Source of the DNA: G020350405 sp964513655
Lineage (GTDB): Bacteria; Planctomycetota; Phycisphaerae; Sedimentisphaerales; Anaerobacaceae
Direction of reading: 5' to 3'
Assembly: GCA_964513655.1 (NCBI GenBank)
Contig: CAZENQ010000031.1
Span: forward strand, 1 to 33,291
DNA: 33,291 nucleotides
How positions within the stretch are numbered: the stretch's first letter is position 1; the number at the start of each line of letters is the position of its first letter. Positions 16,463 through 24,502 of the stretch are shown one piece after another. The notes under the pieces are model-generated. The model saw only the letters and a program-made list of their open reading frames with translations, was not told where the DNA came from and did no database searches. The position numbers were made by a program, and so were the translations under genes.

Positions 16463-17842
16463 CTAACTCAAAACCTCTGCGTCGATGTTATGCTTTTTAG
16501 CTTCGGCTTGGGTTGGTGGGCCGAGGCAATATACTTTGATGTGCGGCGGGGGCGAGCCAAATCTTTTTACGAACGCTCGAACAGTCGAGCTGCTTGTAAA
16601 GAGTATCTGGTCGATATGGTCGAAGTCGACATCAGCCGGGTCTACTTCGATGGTTTTATATATAGTGAGCTTTTCAATTTCGACTCCCATATCGACCAGA
16701 CCATCCGGTAATTCGACTGAGGCGATGGCAGACTGCGGCAGCAAAAACTTTTTATTTCTTACATCGAGGGGGCTGAATTTTTCGAGCAGGCCTGCGCTTG
16801 ATTCTGTGTCCGGGATCATGTCGGCTACAATTCCGAATTCGGCGAGGCTTTCGGCTGTGGTTTTGCCGATTGTAGCGACCTTCACCGAAGCGAGGACCCT
16901 GGCGTCGGAGCCTAGCGCGTTCAATCTTTTGAAGAAGAATCTTACGCCATTGGCGCTTGTAAATACAATCCAGTCAAATGTATCGAGATGTTTCAGTATC
17001 TGGTCGGCGCGGGAATAATCTTCGAGGGGCACACAGTTGATTATTTGACGGTGCACGACGCTGCCGAGGTGTTTGTATTTTTCAGGGTGCATACCAAGGA
17101 CGAGTATTCTTGTTTTTTTTTCGAACCAATTTAAGGTTTCCTGAAGTTCTACGACCCTGCCTACAATAAAGATAGCGGGGGGTTTTAGGTTTTCTTTCTG
17201 GATTGTTTCGACGAAGTTTTCCAGGGTGCCGCTGATAACTTTCTGGTTGTAGCAGGTTCCGTTCTGGATGGCGGCGATTTTTGTCTGTTTCGGCCAGCCT
17301 GCATCTATGAGTGAATCGATGATTTTTTGGATGTTCGCTACGCCCATTAGGAAGATGAGGGTATCAGCCTTGGGTATTTTGAGTGGCTGTTCGTCCTTTC
17401 GATGCCCTGTTATTATGGCAACGCAGGAGGCATAATCGCGGTGAGTGGGTGGTATTCCCGCGTAGGAGGGTGCGGCGATTGCGCTGGTTATTCCGGGGAC
17501 AACTTCAAAAGGTATTCCGGCCTCGGCACAGGCCTCGGCCTCTTCGGCGCCTCGTCCAAAAAGAAGCGGGTCGCCGCCCTTTAGTCTGACGATGGTATTA
17601 TTTTGTCTGGCCTTTTCGAGAAGAAGCTTGTTTATTTCGGGCTGTGGGACCGTGTGTCGACTGGCAAATTTGGCGACAGATATGACCTGGGCGTCTGGTT
17701 TGGCAAGCTGTAAGAGTTCGGATGGTGCGAGGTGGTCGTACAGGATGACATCAGCCCGGCATATCAATTGATAGCCTTTTAAGGTGATTAGTTCGGCATC
17801 ACCCGGGCCTGCACCTACGAGATAGACTTTTCCGTGGGGCAT
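16463..17842 (-). CDS. cobA-hemD: Fused uroporphyrinogen-III C-methyltransferase / uroporphyrinogen-III synthase
   Basis: A two-domain enzyme of 459 residues. The N-terminal half (1 to about 240) is the SAM-dependent methyltransferase that makes precorrin-2 from uroporphyrinogen III. Its marks are V-G-A-G-P-G-D (9-15), R-L-K-G-G-D-P (86-92) and V-V-P-G-I-T-S-A followed by G-I-P-P-T-H-R (114-135). The C-terminal half (from about 247) is HemD, which closes hydroxymethylbilane to uroporphyrinogen III. It has F-T-S-A-N-G-V near the middle and F-T-S-S-S-T-V-R-A-F near the end. The fusion would pass the product directly towards sirohaem or cobalamin. Similar cobA-hemD fusions are known in other bacteria. 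hemL follows after 13 bases. Confidence 0.95.
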   Translation of the reverse strand: MPHGKVYLVGAGPGDAELITLKGYQLICRADVILYDHLAPSELLQLAKPDAQVISVAKFASRHTVPQPEINKLLLEKARQNNTIVRLKGGDPLLFGRGAEEAEACAEAGIPFEVVPGITSAIAAPSYAGIPPTHRDYASCVAIITGHRKDEQPLKIPKADTLIFLMGVANIQKIIDSLIDAGWPKQTKIAAIQNGTCYNQKVISGTLENFVETIQKENLKPPAIFIVGRVVELQETLNWFEKKTRILVLGMHPEKYKHLGSVVHRQIINCVPLEDYSRADQILKHLDTFDWIVFTSANGVRFFFKRLNALGSDARVLASVKVATIGKTTAESLAEFGIVADMIPDTESSAGLLEKFSPLDVRNKKFLLPQSAIASVELPDGLVDMGVEIEKLTIYKTIEVDPADVDFDHIDQILFTSSSTVRAFVKRFGSPPPHIKVYCLGPPTQAEAKKHNIDAEVLS

Positions 17843-17891
17843 AGTGGCTCTTTCTGCAATGGCCTTTGGGTTTTAGTTACGTTGATTTTCG

Positions 17892-17924
17892 ATTATAGAT
17901 AGCGGTTTGGGTCATTTCAGTCAA
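17892..17924 (-). promoter_or_regulatory. Possible promoter for cobA-hemD and hemL
   Basis: On the minus strand TTGACT (17919-17924) is followed after 17 bases by TATCTA (17896-17901), which overlaps a perfect TATAAT (17892-17897) at 21 bases. Which -10 is used cannot be told. The leader to the ATG at 17842 is about 45 bases. Confidence 0.45.
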
Positions 17925-17985
17925 GCGAAAAGATACTGGTGTAAGCTTTGTGCTACCGGAAAACGCCTGCGGCAGTTCAGATGTC

Positions 17986-18014
17986 TGGACAATGTAAAGA
18001 TGTGCAGATATGAT
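17986..18014 (+). promoter_or_regulatory. sigma70-type promoter for the nitroreductase/RNA-repair operon
   Basis: TGGACA (17986-17991), 17 bases, TATGAT (18009-18014); each box differs from consensus at one base. The leader to the ATG at 18051 is about 30 bases. It diverges from the cobA-hemD promoter 60 bases away. Confidence 0.6.
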
Positions 18015-18050
18015 GAAGGTGAATTGGAATGATATAGGTTTGGATTTAGT

Positions 18051-18635
18051 ATGGGCACGATAATAAAGCTTGCTAAAGCCGACCAACACGGTTCCGTTGC
18101 GTTGGAGCATGCGATAACTGTTCGGCGGTCGCGGCGGAGGTTTTCGGCACAGGAACTTACCCTTGAGCAAATCGGCCAATTGGCCTGGTCGGCCCAGGGT
18201 CAAGACGCACGCGGAGGCTATCGCACAGCGCCTTCGGCCGGGGCGACTTATCCTTTAGAGCTTTTTGTCGTGACCGGCGACGGTCTGTTTCACTACTTAC
18301 CTGCCAGGCATTCGCTTGAGAAATTGAAAGAACAAGACCTGCGTGGTGAGCTTGCGTTGGCTGCGTGGGGGCAGGGATTTATTGAAGCGGCACCGGTAAC
18401 ACTGGTTTTTGCGGCCCAGTTCAGCAGGACCACCGGTCGCTACGGCGAACGCGGCATTCGCTATGTTTACATGGAGGGCGGCCATGCCGCTCAGAATGTT
18501 CACCTTGAGGCCGAGGCTCTGGGACTGGGTTCCGTGGCGGTCGGTGCCTTTGATGATGGTTCTGTCAGTAAGGTGCTGGAGCTACCGAGTGAACTTGAGC
18601 CAATCTATATGGTTGTGGCAGGTTATTGCCATTAA
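18051..18635 (+). CDS. SagB/ThcOx-type nitroreductase family protein
   Basis: A flavin-dependent oxidoreductase-like protein of 194 residues. The N-terminal R-R-S-R-R-R-F-S followed by L-T-L-E-Q-I-G-Q-L-A-W-S-A-Q-G is the FMN-binding start of the SagB-like branch. It continues with Y-R-T-A-P-S-A-G-A-T-Y-P-L-E, and Y-M-E-G-G-H-A-A-Q-N and L-G-S-V-A-V-G-A-F later on. No signal peptide is seen. SagB enzymes in toxin clusters oxidise azolines, but no cyclodehydratase or precursor peptide is nearby, so that role is not supported. It is the first gene of a tight run with the polynucleotide kinase (18 bases on) and rtcA. The substrate is unknown. Confidence 0.88.
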   Translation: MGTIIKLAKADQHGSVALEHAITVRRSRRRFSAQELTLEQIGQLAWSAQGQDARGGYRTAPSAGATYPLELFVVTGDGLFHYLPARHSLEKLKEQDLRGELALAAWGQGFIEAAPVTLVFAAQFSRTTGRYGERGIRYVYMEGGHAAQNVHLEAEALGLGSVAVGAFDDGSVSKVLELPSELEPIYMVVAGYCH

Positions 18636-18653
18636 TTAGGGGGCGCAGGTTGA

Positions 18654-19514
18654 ATGTCACTGGATTGGGCTGACGAAATTGCTCAGGAGCTTTTAACCCA
18701 GGGCTTACTAAAAACAGGAGTCTGCCTGATTCTTGGTGGTACCGACACGGGCAAAACCAGTCTTGCAGCGGCTTTGGCAAAGCGTGCAGCTTCCAGCAAG
18801 CCTGTTGGGATTATCGATGCAGATATCGGCCAATCTCATATCGGACCGCCTGCAACGGTTGGCTGGGCGATTGTTGATAGTCGGGAAGTTGACGTGTCAT
18901 TGCTTGCTGCAGCGGGCATTAGGTTCGTTGGGGATGTTACGCCTGTAGGTCATTTACTGCAGTTAACCGCGGCTATTGCAGGATGCGTTCAGGAGGTATC
19001 TAAAACCGCCAAGCTCATTATGATCGATACGCCCGGCTTTATAAACGGGTCGGCGGCTAAGACTCTATGGTGGACGGTCCAGTGCATATTACAGCCGGAG
19101 TTGATTTTAGCAGTGGAAAATGAAGATGAGCTGAATGATATCATTGCTGGTTTGCGGTCTTTCGAGACACGGGTTGAGGGGATTAAATCTCCGGCAGAGA
19201 TTGCGAAAAAATCGCCGGAGTCAAGGCGGAACTACCGCCGAAGGCAACTCAGGAAGTACTTTGAAAATTCTTGTGTTTATGATATTAGGCTAAGTGAAGT
19301 GGCTGTTCAGCCAGGCCGGAATTTGAATCGGAGCGGTTTTGTTCACCGGCTTGTCGGACTAAGGGACGCAAAAGGTAGGGACATAGCTATGGGTTTGATA
19401 GCAGATTGGCGGGACGACAGAGACATTGCGGTCGTCAGGGCACCTGAGATTGATATCCAGCAAGTTTGTTGTCTTGTCATCGGAGATATCTCGGTAGATT
19501 TTGGTGAGCAATAG
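18654..19514 (+). CDS. Clp1/Grc3-type polynucleotide 5'-hydroxyl kinase
   Basis: A P-loop protein of 286 residues, predicted to phosphorylate 5'-OH ends of RNA with ATP. The Walker A is G-G-T-D-T-G-K-T-S (28-36). I-I-D-A-D-I-G-Q-S (53-61) matches the D-x-D-x-G-Q motif of the Clp1/Grc3 kinases. I-D-T-P-G-F-I (124-130) corresponds to their T-x-G-(W/F) segment. The C-terminal part carries a basic patch, R-R-N-Y-R-R-R-Q-L-R. It is shorter than archaeal and eukaryotic relatives (about 350 or more residues), lacking their N-terminal domain. It ends one base before the rtcA ATG, so the two are almost certainly translated together. This family is known mainly from archaea and eukaryotes. Function is inferred from motifs and the rtcA neighbour. 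Confidence 0.82.
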   Translation: MSLDWADEIAQELLTQGLLKTGVCLILGGTDTGKTSLAAALAKRAASSKPVGIIDADIGQSHIGPPATVGWAIVDSREVDVSLLAAAGIRFVGDVTPVGHLLQLTAAIAGCVQEVSKTAKLIMIDTPGFINGSAAKTLWWTVQCILQPELILAVENEDELNDIIAGLRSFETRVEGIKSPAEIAKKSPESRRNYRRRQLRKYFENSCVYDIRLSEVAVQPGRNLNRSGFVHRLVGLRDAKGRDIAMGLIADWRDDRDIAVVRAPEIDIQQVCCLVIGDISVDFGEQ

Positions 19515-19515
19515 T

Positions 19516-20544
19516 ATGGAAACTGTATTCATTGACGGTAGTACGGGCGAAGGGGGAGGGCAAATCCTGCGCACGAGTCTGGCCTTATCTTGTATAACGG
19601 GTAAGAGGTTGCATATTGAAAACATTCGCGCGGCTCGGCGTAACCCGGGTCTGGCCAAGCAGCACCTAAGCTGTGTAGAGGCCGCTTGTGAGATTTGTAG
19701 CGGCCGGTCTCAGGGGGCTGCTCGAGGCTCGATGGTGTTGCATTTTGAACCGGGGTGTGTGCAAAACGGCGATTTTCATTTTGACATTGGTTCAGCAGGC
19801 TCGGCGACTTTGGTAATTCAAACAGTTCTGCCCGCCTTGTTTTTGGCCGGCAAAGCTTCGACAGTTACTGTTAACGGCGGCACGCATAATCCGATGGCTC
19901 CGCCGTTTGACTTTCTTTGCGAGGCATTCCTGCCCGCTATAGGTGCGGGTGGTTTCCGGGGGAGTTGTAAACTTATAAAACACGGTTTCTATCCTGCCGG
20001 CGGCGGGAAGATAACTTTTGGAGTTCAGCCCCTGGAGAAACAGACACAGGGGATAATCAATGTTTGCGAAGCGAGTAAGCAGTTTCAAATCAAGTCACGT
20101 ATATACACTGCCAAGCTTCCTGCGCACATCGCGCAGCGTCAAGAAAAACTATTAGAACGGAGCGGCCTTGATATCCAAGATATTGAACACATTGAAGTTA
20201 CGGATTCAGATGGGCCGGGGAATTGTGTGATGATTCGGATTTGTGACAATAATCGCACGACAGTATTTACTGCATTTGGTATGCGAGGCAAACCGTCGCA
20301 GGAGGTGATTAGCGAGGTTGTTAGTCTGGCGGAAGATTTTCTCGTAAGCGGCGCTGCTGTTGACAATTTTTTGGCTGACCAGCTTTTAATCTACATGGCA
20401 ATTTTAAAGGTCGGCTGCTACACGACCAATGAGCTTTCCTCGCATCTTTTGACAAATATTGAAATTATAAAGAAGTTTCTTGATGTTGAGTTCCATACGG
20501 AACGGCAAGGGGAGGTCTATAGGATTTCCTGCCTGCCTGCTTAA
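19516..20544 (+). CDS. rtcA: RNA 3'-terminal phosphate cyclase
   Basis: Converts an RNA 3'-phosphate to a 2',3'-cyclic phosphate using ATP. At 342 residues it has the usual length. Family marks are D-G-S-T-G-E-G-G-G-Q-I-L-R (7-19), R-R-N-P-G-L-A-K-Q-H-L (41-51), G-S-A-G-S-A-T-L-V (92-100), N-G-G-T-H-N-P-M-A-P-P (120-130) and Y-P-A-G-G-G (159-164). The adenylated nucleophile is H310 in S-S-H-L-L-T-N, matching His309 of the E. coli enzyme. The usual H-L-A-D-Q just before it is F-L-A-D-Q. A TTG at 19501 would overlap the kinase gene. The ATG at 19516, with GGTGAG upstream, gives the normal N-terminus M-E-T-V-F-I-D-G. Confidence 0.95.
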   Translation: METVFIDGSTGEGGGQILRTSLALSCITGKRLHIENIRAARRNPGLAKQHLSCVEAACEICSGRSQGAARGSMVLHFEPGCVQNGDFHFDIGSAGSATLVIQTVLPALFLAGKASTVTVNGGTHNPMAPPFDFLCEAFLPAIGAGGFRGSCKLIKHGFYPAGGGKITFGVQPLEKQTQGIINVCEASKQFQIKSRIYTAKLPAHIAQRQEKLLERSGLDIQDIEHIEVTDSDGPGNCVMIRICDNNRTTVFTAFGMRGKPSQEVISEVVSLAEDFLVSGAAVDNFLADQLLIYMAILKVGCYTTNELSSHLLTNIEIIKKFLDVEFHTERQGEVYRISCLPA

Positions 20545-20599
20545 GAACGGCCGGGGCTTGATAATCTCGTTATTATTTAGCATTTTACGGCCGAGTCTC

Positions 20600-21682
20600 T
20601 TAGGAGTCAGGTTCGTCTACCTGGTCTGTCTGTTCGGGCTCTTGTTTTTCTTCGAATAATTCCGAAACTTGCTTCGTTAGATTCTCTGCCTTGTAGTCAG
20701 CAATCTCGTAAACCCAGCCGCTGTGTTTTGCTGAGAACTCGTTTGCCTTATCTCTTGCAAGGAGCTTGGCTTCCTTTTCCTTCAACTGCTCCTCCGACTC
20801 GACTTCTTTTTCCTTTGTAACGGGTGTTGTGTCCGTAAATTCTACATGGCAAGCCACGTATGTCTTGTCATTCTCTTGAGCAATATCGATGGTATAAACG
20901 GTGGAATCCTTCAGCCTGCAAATGAATTGCCTGTCGAAATTCAAATCGTCTGCGGCTGTTTCGTTCTGGACGTCGTCAAACCTGATATTCGTAAAGGCAT
21001 TGAAGACCCGCCCAATATCGCCGCGTTTCGGCGTTTTGCCCTCGGGGGGATTTTCCAGGATGACACCGCCGTTTTCTGCCCGGAGCGTATAAGATTCATT
21101 TTCAGAGGTAACAGTTACAGATTCAATGTCGTCAGGCTCCAATGTGATAAGCTCCTGCTCAATGTAATCCATTGCCCGGTCTCTAATCCAGGGAGATTGT
21201 TCTGCTCCATAAACCTTGTTGCTTGATGCCGACCTGACATAGGTACCGCGGCCCTGCTCCTTGAACTTTCCTACAATAACGCCGGTAAGCAGCGAGGAAT
21301 CGGGCTTGAGGAATTTAACAAAGGTGCGAGCGTCATCTTCGGTGACACCAAGGTCTTTGTGTTTTGCAGGGTCGTCCGTATAGAGTTCATCGGTTTTGAT
21401 GTCTAGGCAGGAAGTAATAAGCTCGTTTATCTGGCTCGCATGGGCCGGGTAATTGTCTTTCTCAAAAACCACAAAATGTCCGCCGGTACGCTTGAGAGTA
21501 ACCGTGTTTTCGGTTGAGCCCAAGACGATGCTACCTATGTCGGCGGGGTCGAGGCCCTGTATGAGATATCGCGGCCCGGCCGCCTCCGTCTTGGGCCTGT
21601 TTGAAATGCGTGACTGGACTGCTGCCCATATAATCATGAGAATTGCAACAACACCTAATATCGTAAGCTTTCTGTTGCTCAT
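20600..21682 (-). CDS. DUF4340 domain protein, membrane-anchored
   Basis: A 360-residue protein with one N-terminal membrane helix (about 5-23) and a long region outside the cytoplasm. The repeated lobes (L-I-Q-G-L-D-P-A-D-I-G-S-I-V-L-G near 40, and I-T-L-E-P-D-D-I-E-S-V-T-V-T near 175) are typical of DUF4340. Between them lie V-I-V-G-K and T-Y-V-R-S. The tail is acidic and Glu/Lys-rich. It is the last gene of the ABC operon, 37 bases after the GldG-like gene, with AGGAG before the ATG. DUF4340 proteins are commonly found beside such Gld-like transporters, so it is probably a subunit or partner. The substrate is unknown. Confidence 0.85.
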   Translation of the reverse strand: MSNRKLTILGVVAILMIIWAAVQSRISNRPKTEAAGPRYLIQGLDPADIGSIVLGSTENTVTLKRTGGHFVVFEKDNYPAHASQINELITSCLDIKTDELYTDDPAKHKDLGVTEDDARTFVKFLKPDSSLLTGVIVGKFKEQGRGTYVRSASSNKVYGAEQSPWIRDRAMDYIEQELITLEPDDIESVTVTSENESYTLRAENGGVILENPPEGKTPKRGDIGRVFNAFTNIRFDDVQNETAADDLNFDRQFICRLKDSTVYTIDIAQENDKTYVACHVEFTDTTPVTKEKEVESEEQLKEKEAKLLARDKANEFSAKHSGWVYEIADYKAENLTKQVSELFEEKQEPEQTDQVDEPDS

Positions 21683-21719
21683 TACAAACTCCTGCGTAAC
21701 TTGTTAAACAAACAGCTTT

Positions 21720-23720
21720 TTAGGCATCACTAGCATGACTGATATAATGCCTCTTTCTTACACTTCGGCGAATGCCCAGCACTATGGCGATAACCAGTAT
21801 GACCGCCGGCGCCATGAGCATGTTAAAGTTCCGGAGCATGTTGCCTAAATGCTCAATCCGCTCGCGCCTTTTCATCTTGACCTGACGCAGTCTGCGTTTG
21901 GCCTGATGTATTTTCAACTCCAGGTCCTGTTTCTTCTGCAGGATGGAACTTCCAATCACCTCTTCTTGGCCTTCTTTTGCCGAAGCCGCTATCGAGCTTA
22001 GCTCAGTTTGGAATCCTGTAATCTCGGCATTAATCCTGGCTTCCTCCTCTGCAGTTTCGGCCTCTGCCCGCTTCTCAATTTCATCGACGCGGACAAACGG
22101 CCGCCTGAAGTTCCCCCGTGACCTGACTGAAATCAGGTCACTCGACCCCTGCAGGTCATCAATTGCATTAAGCATCAAAGCACTGTTATCTCCAGCTACG
22201 ACCTTGCCAAAGAAGAAATCCCTGTACGCAAGCATATCGCTCATGAAGTCTACATCTGCGAACACGACAACCACACAGTTTTCAGCAGATTCCGTTAATC
22301 CTGTGATGTGCTTCTTTATTTTCTTGGTCTTCTCTTCGTCAGATGATTCTTCGGGGTCCTCTGTAGGCTCGTCTTCGGGTATCTGGACTTCAATTTCAAT
22401 ACCATCGGGAAAACTGGTGCTGAATTTGCCCGTAAGGCGATAACCCATAGCCACCGGCTCGGTACCATCGATGAACTTATCCATAAGTGCGGCCGGGTCT
22501 AACACGGCCAATTCAAATGGGCTGCTTATCGACCAGCTGTTGCCTTTATTTGTGGTGGTTATTATAGGCGTGCGCTCAATCGGCCCGGCCTGCTGCTGGT
22601 TTGGATCTGCGACTTCTCTGAGCACACCTGGAAACAAGAATCTGACCTGGTTCAGTTCGGCCGTTATAACATTTTCGCTGTTGAAGCATTCCGGCGACGT
22701 CAGATTAAGAAAGCCGATGATCTTTTCAGGTCTTTGATTTTGCGTTATTGACGACCTCAACGCCAGACTTCGATCACCTGCAAAAGTACTTTCGGGCATC
22801 TCCAGGCCCCATGTTCTCAAAAGGGGATTCAGGTCGGACCCTGGTTTAGATGGTGCACCCATCTGCAGCTCCCTTCGCTCCTGCTGGTCAGTGAAACAAT
22901 GAGGGTCAACACAAACAATGGTTCTGCCGCCCTTGAGCACAAACTGGTCGATGGCAAATAATGTTTCCTCTGAAAGGTCCTTAGGATGCATGATCAAAAG
23001 AATATCAACCTCCTTAATCTCATTGACATCCGTAGCGACGCTTGTGACCTCGTATCGCTGTCTTAATTGCTCGACAAATGTCCAGGGCGGCTTTGGCCTC
23101 TGGCCCTGCATGCGCATCATCTGGGCCATATAGCCGCTCATATCCTCACCCATTACCGGCAGTGAACTCATAATACCTATTTTTGTCCTTTCGCGCGTTA
23201 TTGCGGTATCTATCAGATAACTTATGTCATACTCGACAAAGCTTTGCCGGTCCGGCGAGAAGAAAGGTATGGACTTTTCAACACCAAACTCAGTCTGAAC
23301 GACAAGCCCAAAGAAGAAGTTCTCCTCTTCGGTTATTGAAAATCTCCTCAGGCCATAGCGCAGTGCCTGAACCTCATCGTCAGAAAAAGGTCTGGGGTCA
23401 ATTACCTGCAAATCAATCATACCTTTCGCATCGGCAGCGTATTCTTGAAGCAGCGCCCTTACGAAGTCGTAGTAGTTATTGAAATATTTTATCTGGTCCG
23501 GACCTTTCAGGGCTGCTGTCTTGGCATAGTAGAGCTTGACTTTAATGGGCTCATTCAATTTGGCCAAAATAGCCCTAGTTCCACCTGAAAGCGTGTAAAG
23601 CTTTTGCTCGGTTACATCGAGCTTTAGTAGCCGACCAATGCTTTGACAAACGCTTATCGCAGAGAAAACAATCACTAAAATCAAAATCACACCTATAATC
23701 GCTCGTATTGTTCTGTTCAT
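21720..23720 (-). CDS. GldG-like ABC transporter auxiliary protein
   Basis: A 666-residue protein with a membrane helix at each end (about 8-30 and 637-655). The large part between lies outside the cytoplasm. The start, with L-D-V-T-E-Q-K-L-Y-T-L-S-G-G-T-R-A-I-L, is the hallmark of the GldG / ABC_transp_aux family. The middle contains a ThuA/GATase-like fold region (V-D-I-L-L-I-M-H-P-K-D-L-S, later T-I-V-C-V-D-P-H). A long coiled coil rich in Glu, Lys and Arg precedes the second helix. Its ATG overlaps the permease stop by one base (TGATG), so the two are translationally coupled. Substrate unknown; a link with gliding is not implied here. Confidence 0.9.
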   Translation of the reverse strand: MNRTIRAIIGVILILVIVFSAISVCQSIGRLLKLDVTEQKLYTLSGGTRAILAKLNEPIKVKLYYAKTAALKGPDQIKYFNNYYDFVRALLQEYAADAKGMIDLQVIDPRPFSDDEVQALRYGLRRFSITEEENFFFGLVVQTEFGVEKSIPFFSPDRQSFVEYDISYLIDTAITRERTKIGIMSSLPVMGEDMSGYMAQMMRMQGQRPKPPWTFVEQLRQRYEVTSVATDVNEIKEVDILLIMHPKDLSEETLFAIDQFVLKGGRTIVCVDPHCFTDQQERRELQMGAPSKPGSDLNPLLRTWGLEMPESTFAGDRSLALRSSITQNQRPEKIIGFLNLTSPECFNSENVITAELNQVRFLFPGVLREVADPNQQQAGPIERTPIITTTNKGNSWSISSPFELAVLDPAALMDKFIDGTEPVAMGYRLTGKFSTSFPDGIEIEVQIPEDEPTEDPEESSDEEKTKKIKKHITGLTESAENCVVVVFADVDFMSDMLAYRDFFFGKVVAGDNSALMLNAIDDLQGSSDLISVRSRGNFRRPFVRVDEIEKRAEAETAEEEARINAEITGFQTELSSIAASAKEGQEEVIGSSILQKKQDLELKIHQAKRRLRQVKMKRRERIEHLGNMLRNFNMLMAPAVILVIAIVLGIRRSVRKRHYISHASDA

Positions 23721-24451
23721 CAGGCGGCCTTCCTTTCATCCAAAATGACACTGCATGCCCCAATCCAACCAACTATCAATAACACAAAGTAAGAGAGGTC
23801 TTTGAGTTCCAGTACGCCTCTCTGCATCGATTCAAAATGGGTTTGAAAACTCATAGTCTCTATGGCTGAGACAAGACCACCTGGCAAAAACATTGACAGG
23901 TAATTCATTGTTGTCGGCATGCCCGCAAAAACAAGTATCGCACAAGCGACGACTGCGAGAACAAAACTTATCACCTGGTTCTTACTGACGGCCGAGAAGA
24001 AGCAGCCGACAGCAAGAAATCCTCCCGCCATCAACAAACTTCCGAGATAACCGGTAATTATCAGGCCAACATCGGGGTCACCCAAAATGCAGACAGTAAT
24101 TACCATAGGGAAAGTCAGTGCCAATGCAATCGCCAGGAACAGCCATGCCGCAAGAAACTTGCCTAAAACCGCTTGGATGACGGTAATCGGCAAGGTCAGC
24201 AGAAGTTCAATTGAGCCGACCCTGCGTTCCTCAGCCCAAAGACGCATTGCAGTGGCAGGTACCATAAAGACAAACAGCAGCGGCAAATTCATGAAAAACG
24301 TCCGCATGTCTGCCTGTCGCGCCTCAAAGAAGCCCTGCTTGAATGTCAGGTATCCCGAAAAGAACAGAAAAACAACGAGGAACACATACGCAACAGGGGT
24401 CGTGAAATAGGATTTTAGTTCCCTTTTAAATACTGCCCAAAAACTACGCAT
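23720..24451 (-). CDS. ABC-2 type permease, GldF-like
   Basis: The membrane part of an ABC transporter, 243 residues with six hydrophobic segments. The start F-W-A-V-F-K-R-E-L-K-S-Y-F-T-T-P-V-A-Y-V and the internal E-E-R-R-V-G-S-I-E-L-L-L-T-L-P segment are diagnostic for the GldF/ABC-2 family; the latter is the coupling helix region that meets the ATPase. It lies 51 bases after the ATPase gene and overlaps the GldG-like gene by one base. It forms the channel with the ATPase at 24503-25222. Confidence 0.92.
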   Translation of the reverse strand: MRSFWAVFKRELKSYFTTPVAYVFLVVFLFFSGYLTFKQGFFEARQADMRTFFMNLPLLFVFMVPATAMRLWAEERRVGSIELLLTLPITVIQAVLGKFLAAWLFLAIALALTFPMVITVCILGDPDVGLIITGYLGSLLMAGGFLAVGCFFSAVSKNQVISFVLAVVACAILVFAGMPTTMNYLSMFLPGGLVSAIETMSFQTHFESMQRGVLELKDLSYFVLLIVGWIGACSVILDERKAA

Positions 24452-24502
24452 TTTATACTCCTACCCAAATTTCAATCTGCAGCTACACATGTAAAATAAC
24501 TC

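Noticed and set aside
18051..18635. Thiazole/oxazole-modified peptide cluster based on the SagB-like gene
   Set aside because: No cyclodehydratase, YcaO protein, precursor peptide or exporter is nearby.
20545..20599. Bidirectional terminator between rtcA and the DUF4340 gene, from two CGGCCG sites (20548-20553 and 20588-20593)
   Set aside because: The stem would be 6 bp with a 34-base loop and no T-run; too weak to annotate.
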